The notes beneath the pieces were generated by a model. It did not search any database. It was given only the letters and a program-made list of their open reading frames with translations, and was not told where the DNA came from. The position numbers and the translations under genes were made by a program. From Carettochelys insculpta (lineage: Eukaryota; Chordata; Testudines; Carettochelyidae), in assembly GCF_033958435.1 (NCBI RefSeq), contig NC_134144.1:11278010-11342009 (forward strand): a DNA stretch of 64,000 nucleotides, read 5' to 3'. Within the stretch, counting starts at the first letter, position 1; every line of letters starts with the position of its first letter. Below, in pieces: positions 38,009 to 51,051 of this stretch.

Positions 38009-38326
38009 CAAGTTGATCCTCTCTCATCTGGTACCCTCAGGACCTGACCGGTGCTGAACAAGAGAATTTCCCAGACGACAGGAGGTCAATATTTTCCAGC
38101 ACATTACCTACACTTTGACTGCTTACTGGACTCTTTAAAGACATTTAGGGGTAAACTACAGCTAAATAACAGCACAGAACACGGACTGCCAGGACTGGTG
38201 GCTGTAAACAAACTTCGTGGGACCATGAGAAACTTGACCATACCCATGTTAAGTGGTCATCTGGCTAACTAAAATTATGCCAGATTACAGAGTTTGACAA
38301 GCTCCGAATTGGAGAGGGTCAACCTG
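38009..38326. mobile_element. Tigger/pogo-like MITE, family A copy 3
   Basis: The left end CAAGTTGATCCTCTCTCATCTGGTACC and the right end GGAGAGGGTCAACCTG are imperfect inverted repeats, with TA after the right end (38327-38328). The interior matches copies 1 and 2 (TAAACTACAGCTAAATAACAGCACAGAAC, CCAGGACTGGTGGCTG). The left TA appears mutated. Confidence 0.83.
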
Positions 38327-38473
38327 TACTATAAAGTTTATTGGCTGAACCAAATGTAACCCATATCCCATGAAGGCAGTCTTATTACAAACTCGTGTAT
38401 TCAGTAGTCTTTTACCCGTCACTTCAAACTATGCATACTGGCATACCCGTCTCTTTGAAAGTTATGACACTTA

Positions 38474-38907
38474 GGCTGGGTCTACACGTGCCCCTTCCTT
38501 TCGAAAGGGGCACGTTAACGAGCAGGTTCAAAATATGCTAATGAGGTGCTGCAATGAATATGCAGCACTTCATTAGCATAATGGCAGCCACGGCGATTCA
38601 AAAGTCAGCTTTTCAAATCGCATGCCGCCCATGGAGATGGGACCTTCCGAAACGACTCCCCAGTTTTCGAAAGCCCTTCTTCCTGTCTGGTGATTGGAAG
38701 AAGGGCTTTCTAAAACTAGGGGGGTCGTTTCGGAAGGTCCCGTCTCTACGGGCAGTGCACGATTCAAAAAGCCGCACTTTCGAATTGCCATGGCCACTAT
38801 TATGCTAATGAGGCGCTGCATATTCATTGCAGCGCCTCATTAGCATCTTTCGAACCTGCTCATTAACATGCCCCTTTCAAAAGGAAGGGGCACGTGTAGA
38901 TCCAGCC
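38474..38907. mobile_element. Harbinger-type foldback MITE with TTA duplication (434 bp)
   Basis: The whole element is one long imperfect palindrome. Left arm GGCTGGGTCTACACGTGCCC...AAAATATGCTAATGAGG mirrors right arm CCTCATTAGCATCTTTCGAA...GGGGCACGTGTAGATCCAGCC, with the axis near 38690. It is flanked by perfect TTA (38471-38473, 38908-38910). Known: 3-bp TWA duplications and GTCTACAC ends mark Harbinger MITEs. The arms give mirrored open frames on both strands, which are artefacts. Confidence 0.92.
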
Positions 38908-38910
38908 TTA

Positions 38911-40363
38911 TTGTCATATTAGTAATATCACATAGAAGCTTCTGACTTCCAGCTTGAGAATTTCAACTAAAATATGTGTTAGAATAGATTGCTGTAACCT
39001 ATGACTGTGGTTACTGCTTGCTTAAACACCCATTGCAATATTCTTTTGGTTACCACATATTAGACTTGCTCATACTACTTACACACACAGATAAACTATG
39101 CAATACAAATACTTCTATTCATGTTCTGTAGGCATTATAACCAGCACATGTGGAGCTCATCACATGGTTAGCTACTAGAACTCCAAGACAAAACTTTCTT
39201 TTATTAAACTACTGCATATTTGTTATTTTCCACAATATTCTCCATCTACTTATAGTGTATTATTTGTAAATCAAATGTGTGTTCACTTCCATTGGGACTC
39301 AGATGATCAAACATCTCTCAAGATATAGAACTATATTCGTATGCCAATATACATTTCCAACAGAAATATACCAACAGACAGAATGTTCTCTTAGTAAAAA
39401 ATATGTATCCATATAGTAAACGAACATAACGTTTTCAACTTCATATTCTATACCAACTAATCAAGAAGTTAACCATAATTTTAAATTTAAAGCTTTAAAA
39501 GAAAGTCACCTGTGTCACAAACACATATACTGATTTGTATTACACACAATATTCTAAATTGGCGTAATCTATTCGGGATGACCAGATGCATTTTACCTTT
39601 GGCTCTGCATTCATTAAGGTAAATTAAATTAATTAATGTTATATGAAGGGGTGTAGAAATAATTTGGATTTCCAACAGCAAAAGACAGAATAAATTAATT
39701 TTGATTAAAATAAGCTTTTAGAATAGATTTGAAATATCTAACACGTGCTAAACAAGTTTTTGATACTGCATGTTCAGTTTGCAGACACTGATTTTTCTTG
39801 TCCCTCTATTCTAAAACAAACTTTAGCTAATAATTTTCTTTCAACAACTTTTTTTGACAAAGCATCTTTCTATGCATCAGCAGTATGAACTATGCAAGTT
39901 CTAGGAATGCAGTTTAATTTGTGGTGCCGCAGTAATTACTATACTGGCATATTTATTATAATCACAAAACACTAGTTTTATTCCCCCCCTCTCTTCTTCA
40001 CACCAGAATAGATTTTAAGGTGGAATTTTAAATGATATTTAAGTATCTGATGCCATTCACAGTTACCATTAGGTATTTAGATTTTGCTTGTTGCACCCAC
40101 AATGGAAGGAGGGATGGTGTGTTTTGAGACAGAACTTCTTGCATGAACTGATGCAAATCACTTTATAATTCTGTGTCTCCTATATACAAAAAGTGGGGAA
40201 ATAGGAACCCTATGTAATCTTTAAAGACATGAAATTTACCTCTTGCTGCAACAGCTCAACCCCGAATAGCCCCTTTAAATTAAAAAAAAAAAAAAAATCT
40301 GGCACTCATATTCCACAGAAAACTCTGAAAATCTGAACTGGCAGCCTGGCTACAATAGAAGTA
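38911..40363. other. No gene or repeat recognised
   Basis: AT-rich intronic sequence ending in an A-run (about 40279-40294). No exon-like segment was found. Confidence 0.6.
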
Positions 40364-40729
40364 CAGTACAAGCTTTATTATCCGGCATCCACAAGGAACC
40401 AGGGATGTTGGATAATAAAATGTTCTGGTATTCGATTTGGGGCCAGCATCCTGCCCACTCTGCCCCTTTGGCTGGGCAGTGGGCATCTTGTCCCACTCTG
40501 CAAGCCCCAGTTGGGCAGCCAGCTTGCTCCACCAGCGCTGGCCATATAACCGGTCCCGTGGCAGCCAGCCCCAGCCCATGTGACAGCCCAGCCCCAGATG
40601 AGTAACCGCTCCATAGCAGCTGCAGGAGCCAGCCCCAGCCAGGCAATTGACCCCACAGCTGACCCCTGGGGCATGCCAGTTAACAGAATGTGCTGGTTAT
40701 TGAGGTTCTGGATCACCAGGCTTTTACTG
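40364..40729. mobile_element. Tigger-like MITE, family D
   Basis: The left end CAGTACAAGCTTTATTATCCGGCA is matched in reverse by GTTCTGGATCACCAGGCTTTTACTG, with TA on both sides (40362-40363, 40730-40731). A second inner copy of the terminal motif (GTTGGATAATAAAATGTTCTGG, 40406) lies just inside. The interior is GC-rich and non-coding. Confidence 0.82.
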
Positions 40730-40944
40730 TACTGCAGCTCCAGCTATACCACTGTAGCCTACATTGTAAGGGGTTTTTGGTCAATGTAATCAATTCTCTG
40801 GAGAAACAATAACTAAGTCAAACAGAAGAATTCTTCCAGCCACATACCTGTATATAAGATAGGAGTTGGATCAAGCTAACAATGTACCACAGATTTTTCA
40901 CAGCTCTCAGAGACGTAGCTCGGTATGGTATAGTCAAACTCACT

Positions 40945-41196
40945 GGCTACGTCTACACTAGCCAAAAACTTTGAAATGGCCGTTTCGAAGTTTACCAATG
41001 AAGCACTGAAATACATATTCAGTGCCTCATTAGCATGCGGGTGGCCATAGCTCTTCGAAATTGACACAGCTTGCTACTGCGCGGCTTGTCCAGATGGGGC
41101 TCCTTTTCAAAAGGACCCCGGCTACTCCGAAGTCCTCTTATTCCTATGAGCAAATAGGAATACGGGGACTTCGAAGTTGCCGGGGTCCTTTTGAGT
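40945..41196. mobile_element. Harbinger-type MITE, truncated on the right
   Basis: It begins GGCTACGTCTACACTAGCC and carries CAGTGCCTCATTAGCATGCGG, as in the 38474 element. It ends with an inner hairpin (CTCCTTTTCAAAAGGACCCCGG at 41100 against CCGGGGTCCTTTTGAG at 41181). The outer right arm with the inverted GTAGACGTAGCC end is missing. Confidence 0.75.
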
Positions 41197-42618
41197 TAAC
41201 AGAATAACTGGAAGGGTGAGCTGCTCCATTCAGCTCAATTTAGGGCTCAGTCTAAAATATGATAATTTGAAACTACACATTGCCAATTATTTCATTGGTG
41301 ATTTTAGCCTATTTTGCAGATCTTTCAAGGACACACACACACAAAAAAACAACCTGAGAAGTATTCTGTATTACAACTAAGTAGATCTTTTAAAAAAATT
41401 CATCCACATGGGCAATAGGAATCTGACAAGGAAAATCTAACTCACAGTTTAAAGAGAACAAACAATTGAAGTTTGGCTTTAGAAAGTGTTGAACTAAGAC
41501 ACTATACCCATGAGGATCTCTGGCACACATTAAAACGATAGTAACTTGTGAATAGTCTATAAAATATAATGCATATGATAAAATAGAAAAATTATTTTTA
41601 AAGGGGTTAGTCATGTCAACAGGATCAACAAACAAAAGAATATCCTCTAAAAGTGATAATACAGTGTTTGTCAGCAGCATTTGCAAAATGAAGACTGGCA
41701 TATACATTGTTTCTACATATGTGGTTGAGTCTCATCTCTGTTACTTCAGTTATACAATGTTGTAATCTATAGTTACACCTAAATATAACCAGGATAATAG
41801 AGTGCAGAATCAGGCACATTGTGCTTTTTTAGCAAAAACAGGGCCTACAGATTATCCCCCTGCTCCATGATATACGTAAGGTGGCCCACTTCACCTACAC
41901 ATATACTTAATGTGACCCTCTGCAGAATCTAATTTAAAAAAATACTTTGATCTTAAATTTGTAAATAAAAGCTTTCATGTGTGTCCTAACTGCAGCACTG
42001 TTGCTTTCATGAATGTGCAGTGAATCTGAAATACTAGCCCTACGAGGCATCAACTCCCTGGCCATCACATTAACCTTACTTGTACATTAGCACTAATGCC
42101 TAATGAGAACAGCCATATCAATGTTAAAGTGATCAGCAATTAAATAGTCTGTAAAATCAGGAGATGAAGACCTCAGAGAGTGGTGACTGGATGCTGCAGG
42201 AGAAGAGAAATACAGAGTGAAGAAAGGGGGATGAAGAAAAAAAGACAGAGATACAAACAGCAATGGTGGTAAACAAAGAATATTTTGTTACTGAGTGATG
42301 CTGAATTGGATGGCAATGCAGAAATAATTAATGAGGGTAGTAACTAAAAGATCAGTTCCTACACAAAAATCATAATCCAGTCTCACACTTTACTTAAATC
42401 TCCCATTCATAAGAGACTCACAGTGAGTTAAAGATCTTATGCAATTCCAGCATAAATAGAAATGGAATTCAGCTTTTTCCATTGAATGAGCTTGACTCCA
42501 TTTCTTGGAAACATTACCTTAGCTCACAAAACAAAGATACATAAACACACACACACACTCATATATATAAAATTACACACACGATTTCTCTCTTAAAAAC
42601 AAACAACACAATACTTAC

Positions 42619-42728
42619 GGTCACAACGGGCTTCAGACTATTGCCAGTGGCGTGTGCAGCACCTGGGTAGAAGTCAGCAGGTGGGCCCATCGCTGGGTCA
42701 CTGCTCCGCCTCACTAGCAGCCGTGTAC
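42619..42728 (-). CDS. PARD3B: Internal coding exon of PARD3B (PAR-3-like polarity scaffold)
   Basis: Seen: on the minus strand a pyrimidine-rich tract ending TTTGTCTTTTAG lies directly before the exon and GTAAGTATT directly after it. The 110 nt are open in one phase: two bases finish a split glycine codon, then 36 codons follow, including LLVRRSSDP, GPPAD and SLKPVV. Known: PARD3B is a PAR-3 family scaffold of cell junctions and polarity complexes, with an N-terminal oligomerisation domain and three PDZ domains. From memory of the mammalian protein, this peptide aligns without gaps to the linker between the N-terminal domain and PDZ1, and the split-glycine phase fits. The motif RRSSDP is shared with PARD3. 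Inferred: the gene runs right to left through the window. No other PARD3B exon was recognised, so this exon sits between two large introns. Paralogue PARD3 is less likely because the residues after the motif follow the PARD3B pattern. Confidence 0.92.
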
Positions 42729-43584
42729 CTAAAAGACAAAATAAAAGGTCCACAGTCAAAAGACCTTCAGGATAAACCTCTATTCAATTACTGTGCAATT
42801 TAATTTAAAAGACCTACAACTTACCTGCACCCAAACTTACTATTTCTTTAGGTACCAGCAAATTGTGAGGTTCAATAGCATTTATTAGCTACTGACATAC
42901 AGAAATGATAAAAGCTGCAGATTCAATAGTACGATCCTCCACAATGGCAAAGCTAAAGGGATCAAATGTACATTAATATAAAAACCCGCAGGCAAGCAGA
43001 GTGACATTCTTTCAAAACCAGTATAATAACCACTTTAGGATTTTATGACCATATGTATTATCATAATCCAATATGGAAACCATATGCCCACTTTAAGGAA
43101 TAATCCCGTAGGGTATAAAGACTCTGCTAGTTTTGTTAGTTTCCGTTGATAAATAGTGGCTAGTGTTCAGACTGACACTTTCAGATGTACCAACAGCCTT
43201 CATGTTTCAGGCCAGCTTTTATTTTATTGTTTTACTGCAGACATTAGCTTGGTAGAATGAGATCTCAGGGTCACATTTCAGTAGTTCTCTTTTCATCAAA
43301 GGCACTCCAAAGCAGTATAGTCAATTATTCATTTATTGTAAGCCTTTTATGCAATGTTCTGAATGAATACAGTCCTCTTTTCCACATGAACATGTGAGGC
43401 CATATGGGATGCAATGCCACAAGAGAGAAAATATATCTATCTCCATCTTTTCCCTAAAATTGAAACAGCGTATCTCTCTGCTTTTCCACATGCCTGACTC
43501 AGGAGGGACCTTGAGCTGATTTAGGCCAAACAAAAGAGCTGCTGGAGTTAGGCTGAAGCAACTTCTCCACATTGCTGAGCTTGT

Positions 43585-43782
43585 CCATCTCAAAGAAGTT
43601 GAAGGGACATTCAGAGGTCAAGTCCAGCCCCCTGCACTCACAACAGGATCTATCACCACCCTTGACAGATTTTTTTTTTAAACTTATTTGCCCCAGATCC
43701 CTAAATGCCCCTCTCAAGAATTGAACTCACAAACCTGGGTTTAGCAGGTCAATGCTCAAATCACTGAGCTATCTATCCTACA
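43585..43782 (-). repeat. Tortoise-type pol III SINE with CR1-like tail
   Basis: The minus strand begins with a tRNA-like head: TAGCTCAGTGATTTGAGC contains an A-box, and GTGAGTTCAATTCTTGAG contains a decayed B-box. It continues through a variable middle with an A-rich run to CTGTCAAGGGTGGTGATAGATCCTG and a tail GGGGCTGGACTTGACCTC...GTCCCTTCAACTTCTT that resembles the CR1 3' end. Known: tortoise pol III/SINEs combine a tRNA-derived head with a CR1-like tail. This is the best single clue to the host group. It is not a tRNA gene: no complete cloverleaf is present. Confidence 0.8.
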
Positions 43783-43790
43783 ACTTATAC

Positions 43791-46385
43791 CACGAAGTTT
43801 CACAACCTTGGCAGCTCTGCATCTTTGACTTGTATTTGGATTTTAACGTAGCATCTATGGCCAAACGCAATTGCATAGATTTGGATCTCACCAGTTATTC
43901 ATGCCTTTATGATTGCCAGTATACTCTTTCTGAAGTTACCTGTGAAGACCAAGGTGCTATCAGTACACATATTTTTGTGACATTCAATTCCACCCATATT
44001 GGTGTTCAGTGCAAACATCCCATTCACCCTCATCCTGTAACTTGACCACATCTCCTTAACCTGTCGTGTCTCACATCTTCCCTTCCTTAGCATACTGCTT
44101 GAGACAGTTGGCTTTCCTCCACTCTACAGCCACCTTTGACTAAAGTTATTTTGAAACAGACATTATTGTATAGCCTATTTTGAGTAAAGTTCGAAACAGT
44201 ACCAAATGTTGAAATAAAGTGTTATTTTGAGATATCCCCTACTCCTCCAGCAACGAGGACTACAGGGATGGTGAAAGAATGAATGCGTTACTTCAGGAAA
44301 ATATTTTGAAACAACAGGTGCATTTCAAAGAGACAGTAGTTATTTCGGGATACCAAGGTATCACATAATAGCTCTGCTGTGCGGTCGTAGCCTCAACGGT
44401 CAAGGTTAGCGTCAGATTGGTATTTTTATTTGTAACTTCCCAAACTCACATTCTTTTTCCAACTCCACGTAGTAGACTTTTCAAAATCAAAGCTAAAACC
44501 ACAGCCTTATGACTTCCTCCCCTAAGGGTCATAAATCAAGATTTTCAGGAAGGGACAAATTTATTCTTTGCCTATGAGCATGGAATTAAAACACCAGCTC
44601 CAGCCCCTTAGCTCATGCTGCTTTCCAAAACTACACCTGCTGCAACTGCTTGGTCTTGTCCTTGTCATCCCATCATCTCTTTGTACCTTTTCCTGTATTA
44701 TCCCAAATTATACCTCACCTCTCTGTTAGATTTCAGCCATCCTCTCCCACTCATCTAATCATACACAAGCCTTAGAGAGCTCATCTGAAAACAAATACCT
44801 AGATGACCTGTCATCCAAAGGATGAAGGCTGGCCCACTGTCCAATAGCAGTAGCCACATAAAGATGCCAATACTACTACATTTAAACCTTAGTGCTATGA
44901 AAGTAAAACGTGTTAGTGCCCCTACCAAGTTGCTGGACCCCAGTCTAGGAATCAATCTTCCATAACAGCTTCTTGCTAGTAAATAACATACCTGAAGTCT
45001 CCAATTACCTAAAACTGATTCTTGGCCAACAGAATGAATGAAAGAGGGGAAAAAAAAGGCAGTGTGAGTGAGAGAGAGACCAGCTTATGTCTTCTATTCT
45101 CCTCAAACCACAGCCTGGTTTTGAGACTTCTTTCCATTAAAATGCTTCAGAAACCTCAGGGCAGACACCAGTCACCAGTGCTTTGTTGTCCTCTGTGAAT
45201 GGGTAGCATAAAGATATAAAAGGCAAACTTTCCTGCTGCTTTTAACAGCTCCCGCCAAAAAAACTCCATCACAAAATTAAGAATACAAGGATTCCTTCAA
45301 AAGGCTGAATGGTGCTCCCATATTAAGTAAAAATACTATGTAGCTGTGCCATCTGGTGCATGACTCACGTCATAAAAGTGTAACAGGCCCATCCATGGCT
45401 TAAGAGCTGGGAAGTAAATGTTTTTTTTCTCATTTTGTAAAAATTTTCAAGATTTCAAAACCTTTTCCAGTCCCAAGTTGGGTGAAAAAAAAAATTTCAA
45501 AAAGTTTCACAGATAATCCAGACAAATTTTGGATTGTGTCAATTAAAACATTTTGTATTAACAGTTCTGAAACATTTATTTTAGGGTTTTGACTTTTTAC
45601 AATTGTTTATCTTTCTTGACATTAAATTCCAAAACAAAATGTCATTTTGAACCAAAATACTGTTTCAAAAACATCAGAGTGGGACATTTCAACCATTGCT
45701 ATATTTTCATTTCAAATTGAAAGATTTGCTAAAATCAACTATTTCCTGCCACTACTTCCAGTTTGACAAATCAGCATTTTCCAACTCAAAGCTTTGGCAT
45801 AAAATTCCCACCCAGCTCTACCACTACTCTGCTACTGCTGCAGTTATTTATTTTCTTCTTCTTTTTGTAAATTAAACATATCACTGATTTGCATCAATTC
45901 GACAGTTTACAGATGTTAAGAAGAAATGTAAGCAAACATCCTACTGAACTGTCAACCAGTCCCAATGTTATAAAAGGTGGTAAACATCAACGTGGAACAG
46001 AATCTAACAAAATGAGAAAGGAAATTTGCAACAGAGGAATTCATTGAATACAACGATTCCCACTCTCCCAAGCTGTGCTCATCCATAGATCACTAATCAT
46101 ATCTGAAATAAAGGAAGATGCATCATTTATATTGTTGCTGCTTCTATGACCTATGTTACTTTGTACCGCAATAAGAACTGCTCCCATGAAAACCATCAAA
46201 AAATGATGGCTGCATGGGCTGCCTTCCATTTCCTTCTTCACTTCATACAATAAGAGGTTAAAGATCAAGCAAAGTTGTAGTGCATGGAGGTGGTAAAGAA
46301 TCTGAAACATATCTGTATCGATATATAGTACAAGATAACTACAGACCTAGAAGTTCAGTGCCACACAATTCACATGAATAATATA
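43791..46385. other. Mostly unrecognised; a TTTCAAAA-rich patch at 45420-45790
   Basis: The patch contains many alternating TTTTCAAAA / TTTTGAAA motifs on both strands, typical of an old AT-rich dispersed repeat that I cannot name. The remainder shows no gene. A weak AAGTTATTTTGAAACAGAC...TTATTTCGGGATACC inverted pattern at 44142-44365 may be a decayed MITE. Confidence 0.4.
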
Positions 46386-46720
46386 CCAGTAGTCTCCAAA
46401 CATTCATGGTCATGCCTCTTACCCTGGTCTGTACCTTTCCCCAACTCCAAGCAGGGGCTGGGAGTGGAGCCGCAGTTTGAGGAAAAAGAAGGAAGATGCA
46501 GACAGCTGGGGGTGGGCTGGAAGGTGGACCTGCAGCCAGATGTGATCTGCTCTGGCCCCAGGCCATGAACAGGGAAGCAGCCAGTGGCAATGGTGGGGCG
46601 AAGCTGCACTGGAGGATGGGGCCAGGGAGGCTGGCCATTGGTCCAGGCCAGAACTGAGGGAAGAGAGGAGCTGGATAGTACCCGCCTTCCCAAACTATCC
46701 ACTAGAGAGGAGCATCCTAC
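46386..46720. mobile_element. hAT-like fragment (one end)
   Basis: CAGTAGTCTCCAAACATTCATGGTCATGCCTCTTACCC looks like a hAT left end (CAGTGGTCTCCAAACTTT-type). It is followed by a GC-rich non-coding interior (GGAGCCGCAGTTTGAGG and GGGGCCAGGGAGGCTGGCC). The right end was not identified. Confidence 0.5.
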
Positions 46721-47347
46721 AGTTTCAGAACCTTTGTCATGTGACTAGATCAGATACATCTCACAAAACCCTTTCCCAGGTAAAAAGCATGTGAACGAAG
46801 CCACAGAAAGCAATCCATACCTACTGAGACATTAATTTACTCTTATTTTATTGCAATAAATATCATCAAGCCCATTTACTTTTGACAGTTAAATGGCCAG
46901 CTATGAGAAAACGAGATACTGTTTTGATATGTCATTTATTGTTTCAGGTAGCTCATAAAAACACATTCATACCAAGTCACTGGTGACTACGCTATGCATG
47001 AGAAATAGCATGGAAATCAAGGGTCATTTTTACATGATACTCTTAAATATATGAAAGCTAACAAGAATTAAAGAACTGAATTACCTGGAAGAGTTCAGTG
47101 TTACAAATATTGATATTATCTATCAAAATTATTTTAAAGCTATTTTTAGAGGACCGCTATTTGAATATTTACAGTTGCCTTAAGAAGGGAGTGAATGTTG
47201 AGATTCAAAAAGTTAAAATTTTACAAGTGTTACAAATTGTCAACAGCAAAATATACCAAGTAAACATCCTTAAGTCAAATTCCAATACATTTTCAAGCAG
47301 TGTTTTTTTTAATTTTTCTTATTGATAAGTTTAGAGGATTACTGATG

Positions 47348-48845
<1,498 letters not shown>

Positions 48846-48955
48846 TTGAAGAAGTGAGTCTTATCCATGAGAGCTCATTACCTAAAAAATTGTTGCTCTT
48901 CAAGCTGCTACAGGACTGCTTGTTATTTATGAAGTTACAGGCTAACATGGTTCCC
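48846..48955 (+). repeat. Penelope-like repeat, degenerate copy
   Basis: TTGAAGAAGTGAGTCTTATCCATGAGAGCTCATTACCT, then CAAGCTGCTACAGGACTGCTTGTT and TTACAGGCTAACATGG, follow the same order of blocks as the 29879 unit but with more changes. Confidence 0.55.
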
Positions 48956-51051
48956 CCCTTTGATGCTTTTTCTAGAGTTTGACTTTAGAGAACCTAAGTG
49001 AGCAATAAGACGACAAAGTCTGTTCCCAGGCTTCTCCTCAAGCTTGCCTGTTCCTAGAATTCTTCCTGCTCAGCCAAGTGTCTAGTTTCTCTCTGTATCA
49101 GCTGCGAAACCTAATTCCTCCCTTTTTATTTCCCTCAGGCTTGATGTTGCAGGTAGGTGATCTGTTGTCTGATTCAGCCCTGGTTCCCAAACCAATCACT
49201 AGATGCTTCCTGTACTAGTCCACTGTGGCATATGTGCACCTCTACATCAAAAAAGAGAGGGCTGAATGTGTGAATATCAAATCACAAGTGAACCTGAAAG
49301 TGAGCTTTTATTGGTGTTAGTTATGGTGAACACACCCAAGGGGCTACACCACTAGTTTGGGATGAAGCAGTCCACAGTAGTAGTATTAAGATACAAAATG
49401 CAAATATTATGGTTAAATCACATTAGCAAGTCTTAACTCTCCTGAATATTGTACATCTGTTGACAAGCGGGTGCTTTCATTTCCCCCTGTGGCTGCTCTC
49501 TCCCAGTTCCCATCTTAACCCACCTCTTTCACCCGCCACAGCTCTGCCCTCATTCTTCTGCCTCTTTCTGCCCCAGCTCCACCCTGCCCCTTAAGTCATA
49601 CCCCACAGTTCTCTGCCCTCCAAAGCACCCCCAGCCAGACAGCAAACAGCCAATCAGTAACCTTGCCAAACACGCATGGCTGGGGAGTACTGAGTACCCC
49701 CTATTTTTTTCTGCAGGGGCTTCAGCACTCACGGAGTCAGCATCTACGTCAGGGGGTCTGCAACCAAAACAGCGAGAAGAGCAATTTTTTCAAATTCGGT
49801 TACAAAACCAATACTTCAAGAGCTGCACTGCACATGAATACGACGCAGTCCTTAAATAAATAATGCCAAACTGTACTTTTTGTCACCCTATTGTAAGAAC
49901 AGTGCACGCACAATGATTTGTAATGTGATCCATGTAAATATTTAACCCTTTTCTGAGACCTACTAGGCTCCAAGATCGGTCCTATCTGGTGGCACTCAGT
50001 ACCAGAAATTAACTGGCAATCCAAAGGGGCTCTCTTTAGGACTGTGCAGTACAGTAGGGGTAAGCAAACTTTATGCTGGTCCCCACATTTGGTCCCCACA
50101 ATTAGCAGAGCCCATCCCCCAGCTTGTCCAATGCCCCAGAAGCGAGCATCAGGCTTCTGTAAGTTATGCGCCAGGCTCCATTGGTAAAGGCAGGGGCGGG
50201 GAGAAGAGCCAGCAGAGGCTGCAGCGGGGAGGCTGATTGTACTGTGTCCTGTTATAAAATTTCATGCCCTCTGCCTTGTGCTTAGAGCAGAAGCTGAGGC
50301 ATCTGGAGGTGAATTCTTTTCCCACACTTCATTCGTTCAACTTAAGCAGAGTCCATAAATTGCACACCAAGATTGAGTAGCAGCTTTCAAAGCACACCAG
50401 CAGCAACATAGAGTTAGCCAAAGCCTGTTTTTCAGGCACAAGTTTGCAGTGCTAGTGAGGCCTAGCTCTCTCTCAGCCTTAGTTGCCCCATCTGTGAAAT
50501 AGGTTTAATAATAATTCCTGTCTCACAGAGATTGGAGAATGAACCAGAACTTTTCTGGTTGATCCCCTTTAGCAGCCTATGGAAAACTTGCTTGAAGTAT
50601 CCTATTTGCTGGGACCTACAGCCCAGAGCATGAAGGGAGCTGAAAGCTCACCAGTGGCGGGCAGACCCTGAGCCTTAGACCATAACAGACCTGGGCTACG
50701 TCTCCACGTGTATGCTACATCGAAATAGCTTATTTCGATGTAGCGACATTGAAATAAGCTATTTCGATGAATAACGTCTACATGTCCTCCAGGGCTGGTG
50801 CCGTCAACGTTGAACGTCGACGTTGGGCAGCACCACATCGAAGTAGGCGCTGCAAGGGAACGTCTACACGCCAAAGTAGCACACATCGAAATAAGGGTGC
50901 CAGGAACGGCTGCAGACAGGGTCACAGGGCGGACTAGTGCTTCCGGGGCAACAGCTAGCCGCTCCCTTAAAGGGCCCCTCCCAGACACACACAGCCTGCA
51001 CAGCACGCAGTCTGCAAAGCCATAGGCACACACACCTCGAGCAACGCAGTC

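Larger units (their letters stand above)
1..42618 (-). other. PARD3B: PARD3B intron downstream of the exon (partial)
   Basis: This stretch begins at the GTAAGT donor (42618 downwards) and runs to the left edge without a recognisable next PARD3B exon (the one leading into PDZ1). The intron is thus at least 42 kb, which fits the very large introns known for PARD3B. It holds AT-rich sequence with many dispersed repeats. Short exons missed by eye cannot be excluded. Confidence 0.7.

Noticed and set aside
38554..38827. Mirrored 84-residue frames on both strands starting MNMQ
   Set aside because: They are the two arms of the palindromic MITE read in opposite directions.
42826..42960. Second PARD3B exon ending at a strong donor (TGCAG then GTAAGTTG, minus strand)
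   Set aside because: The upstream reading frames do not match PARD3B and no acceptor could be placed; a chance donor-like site.
43716..43782. tRNA gene on the minus strand
   Set aside because: Only A-box and decayed B-box remain with no full cloverleaf, and the sequence continues into a CR1-like tail, so it is a SINE.
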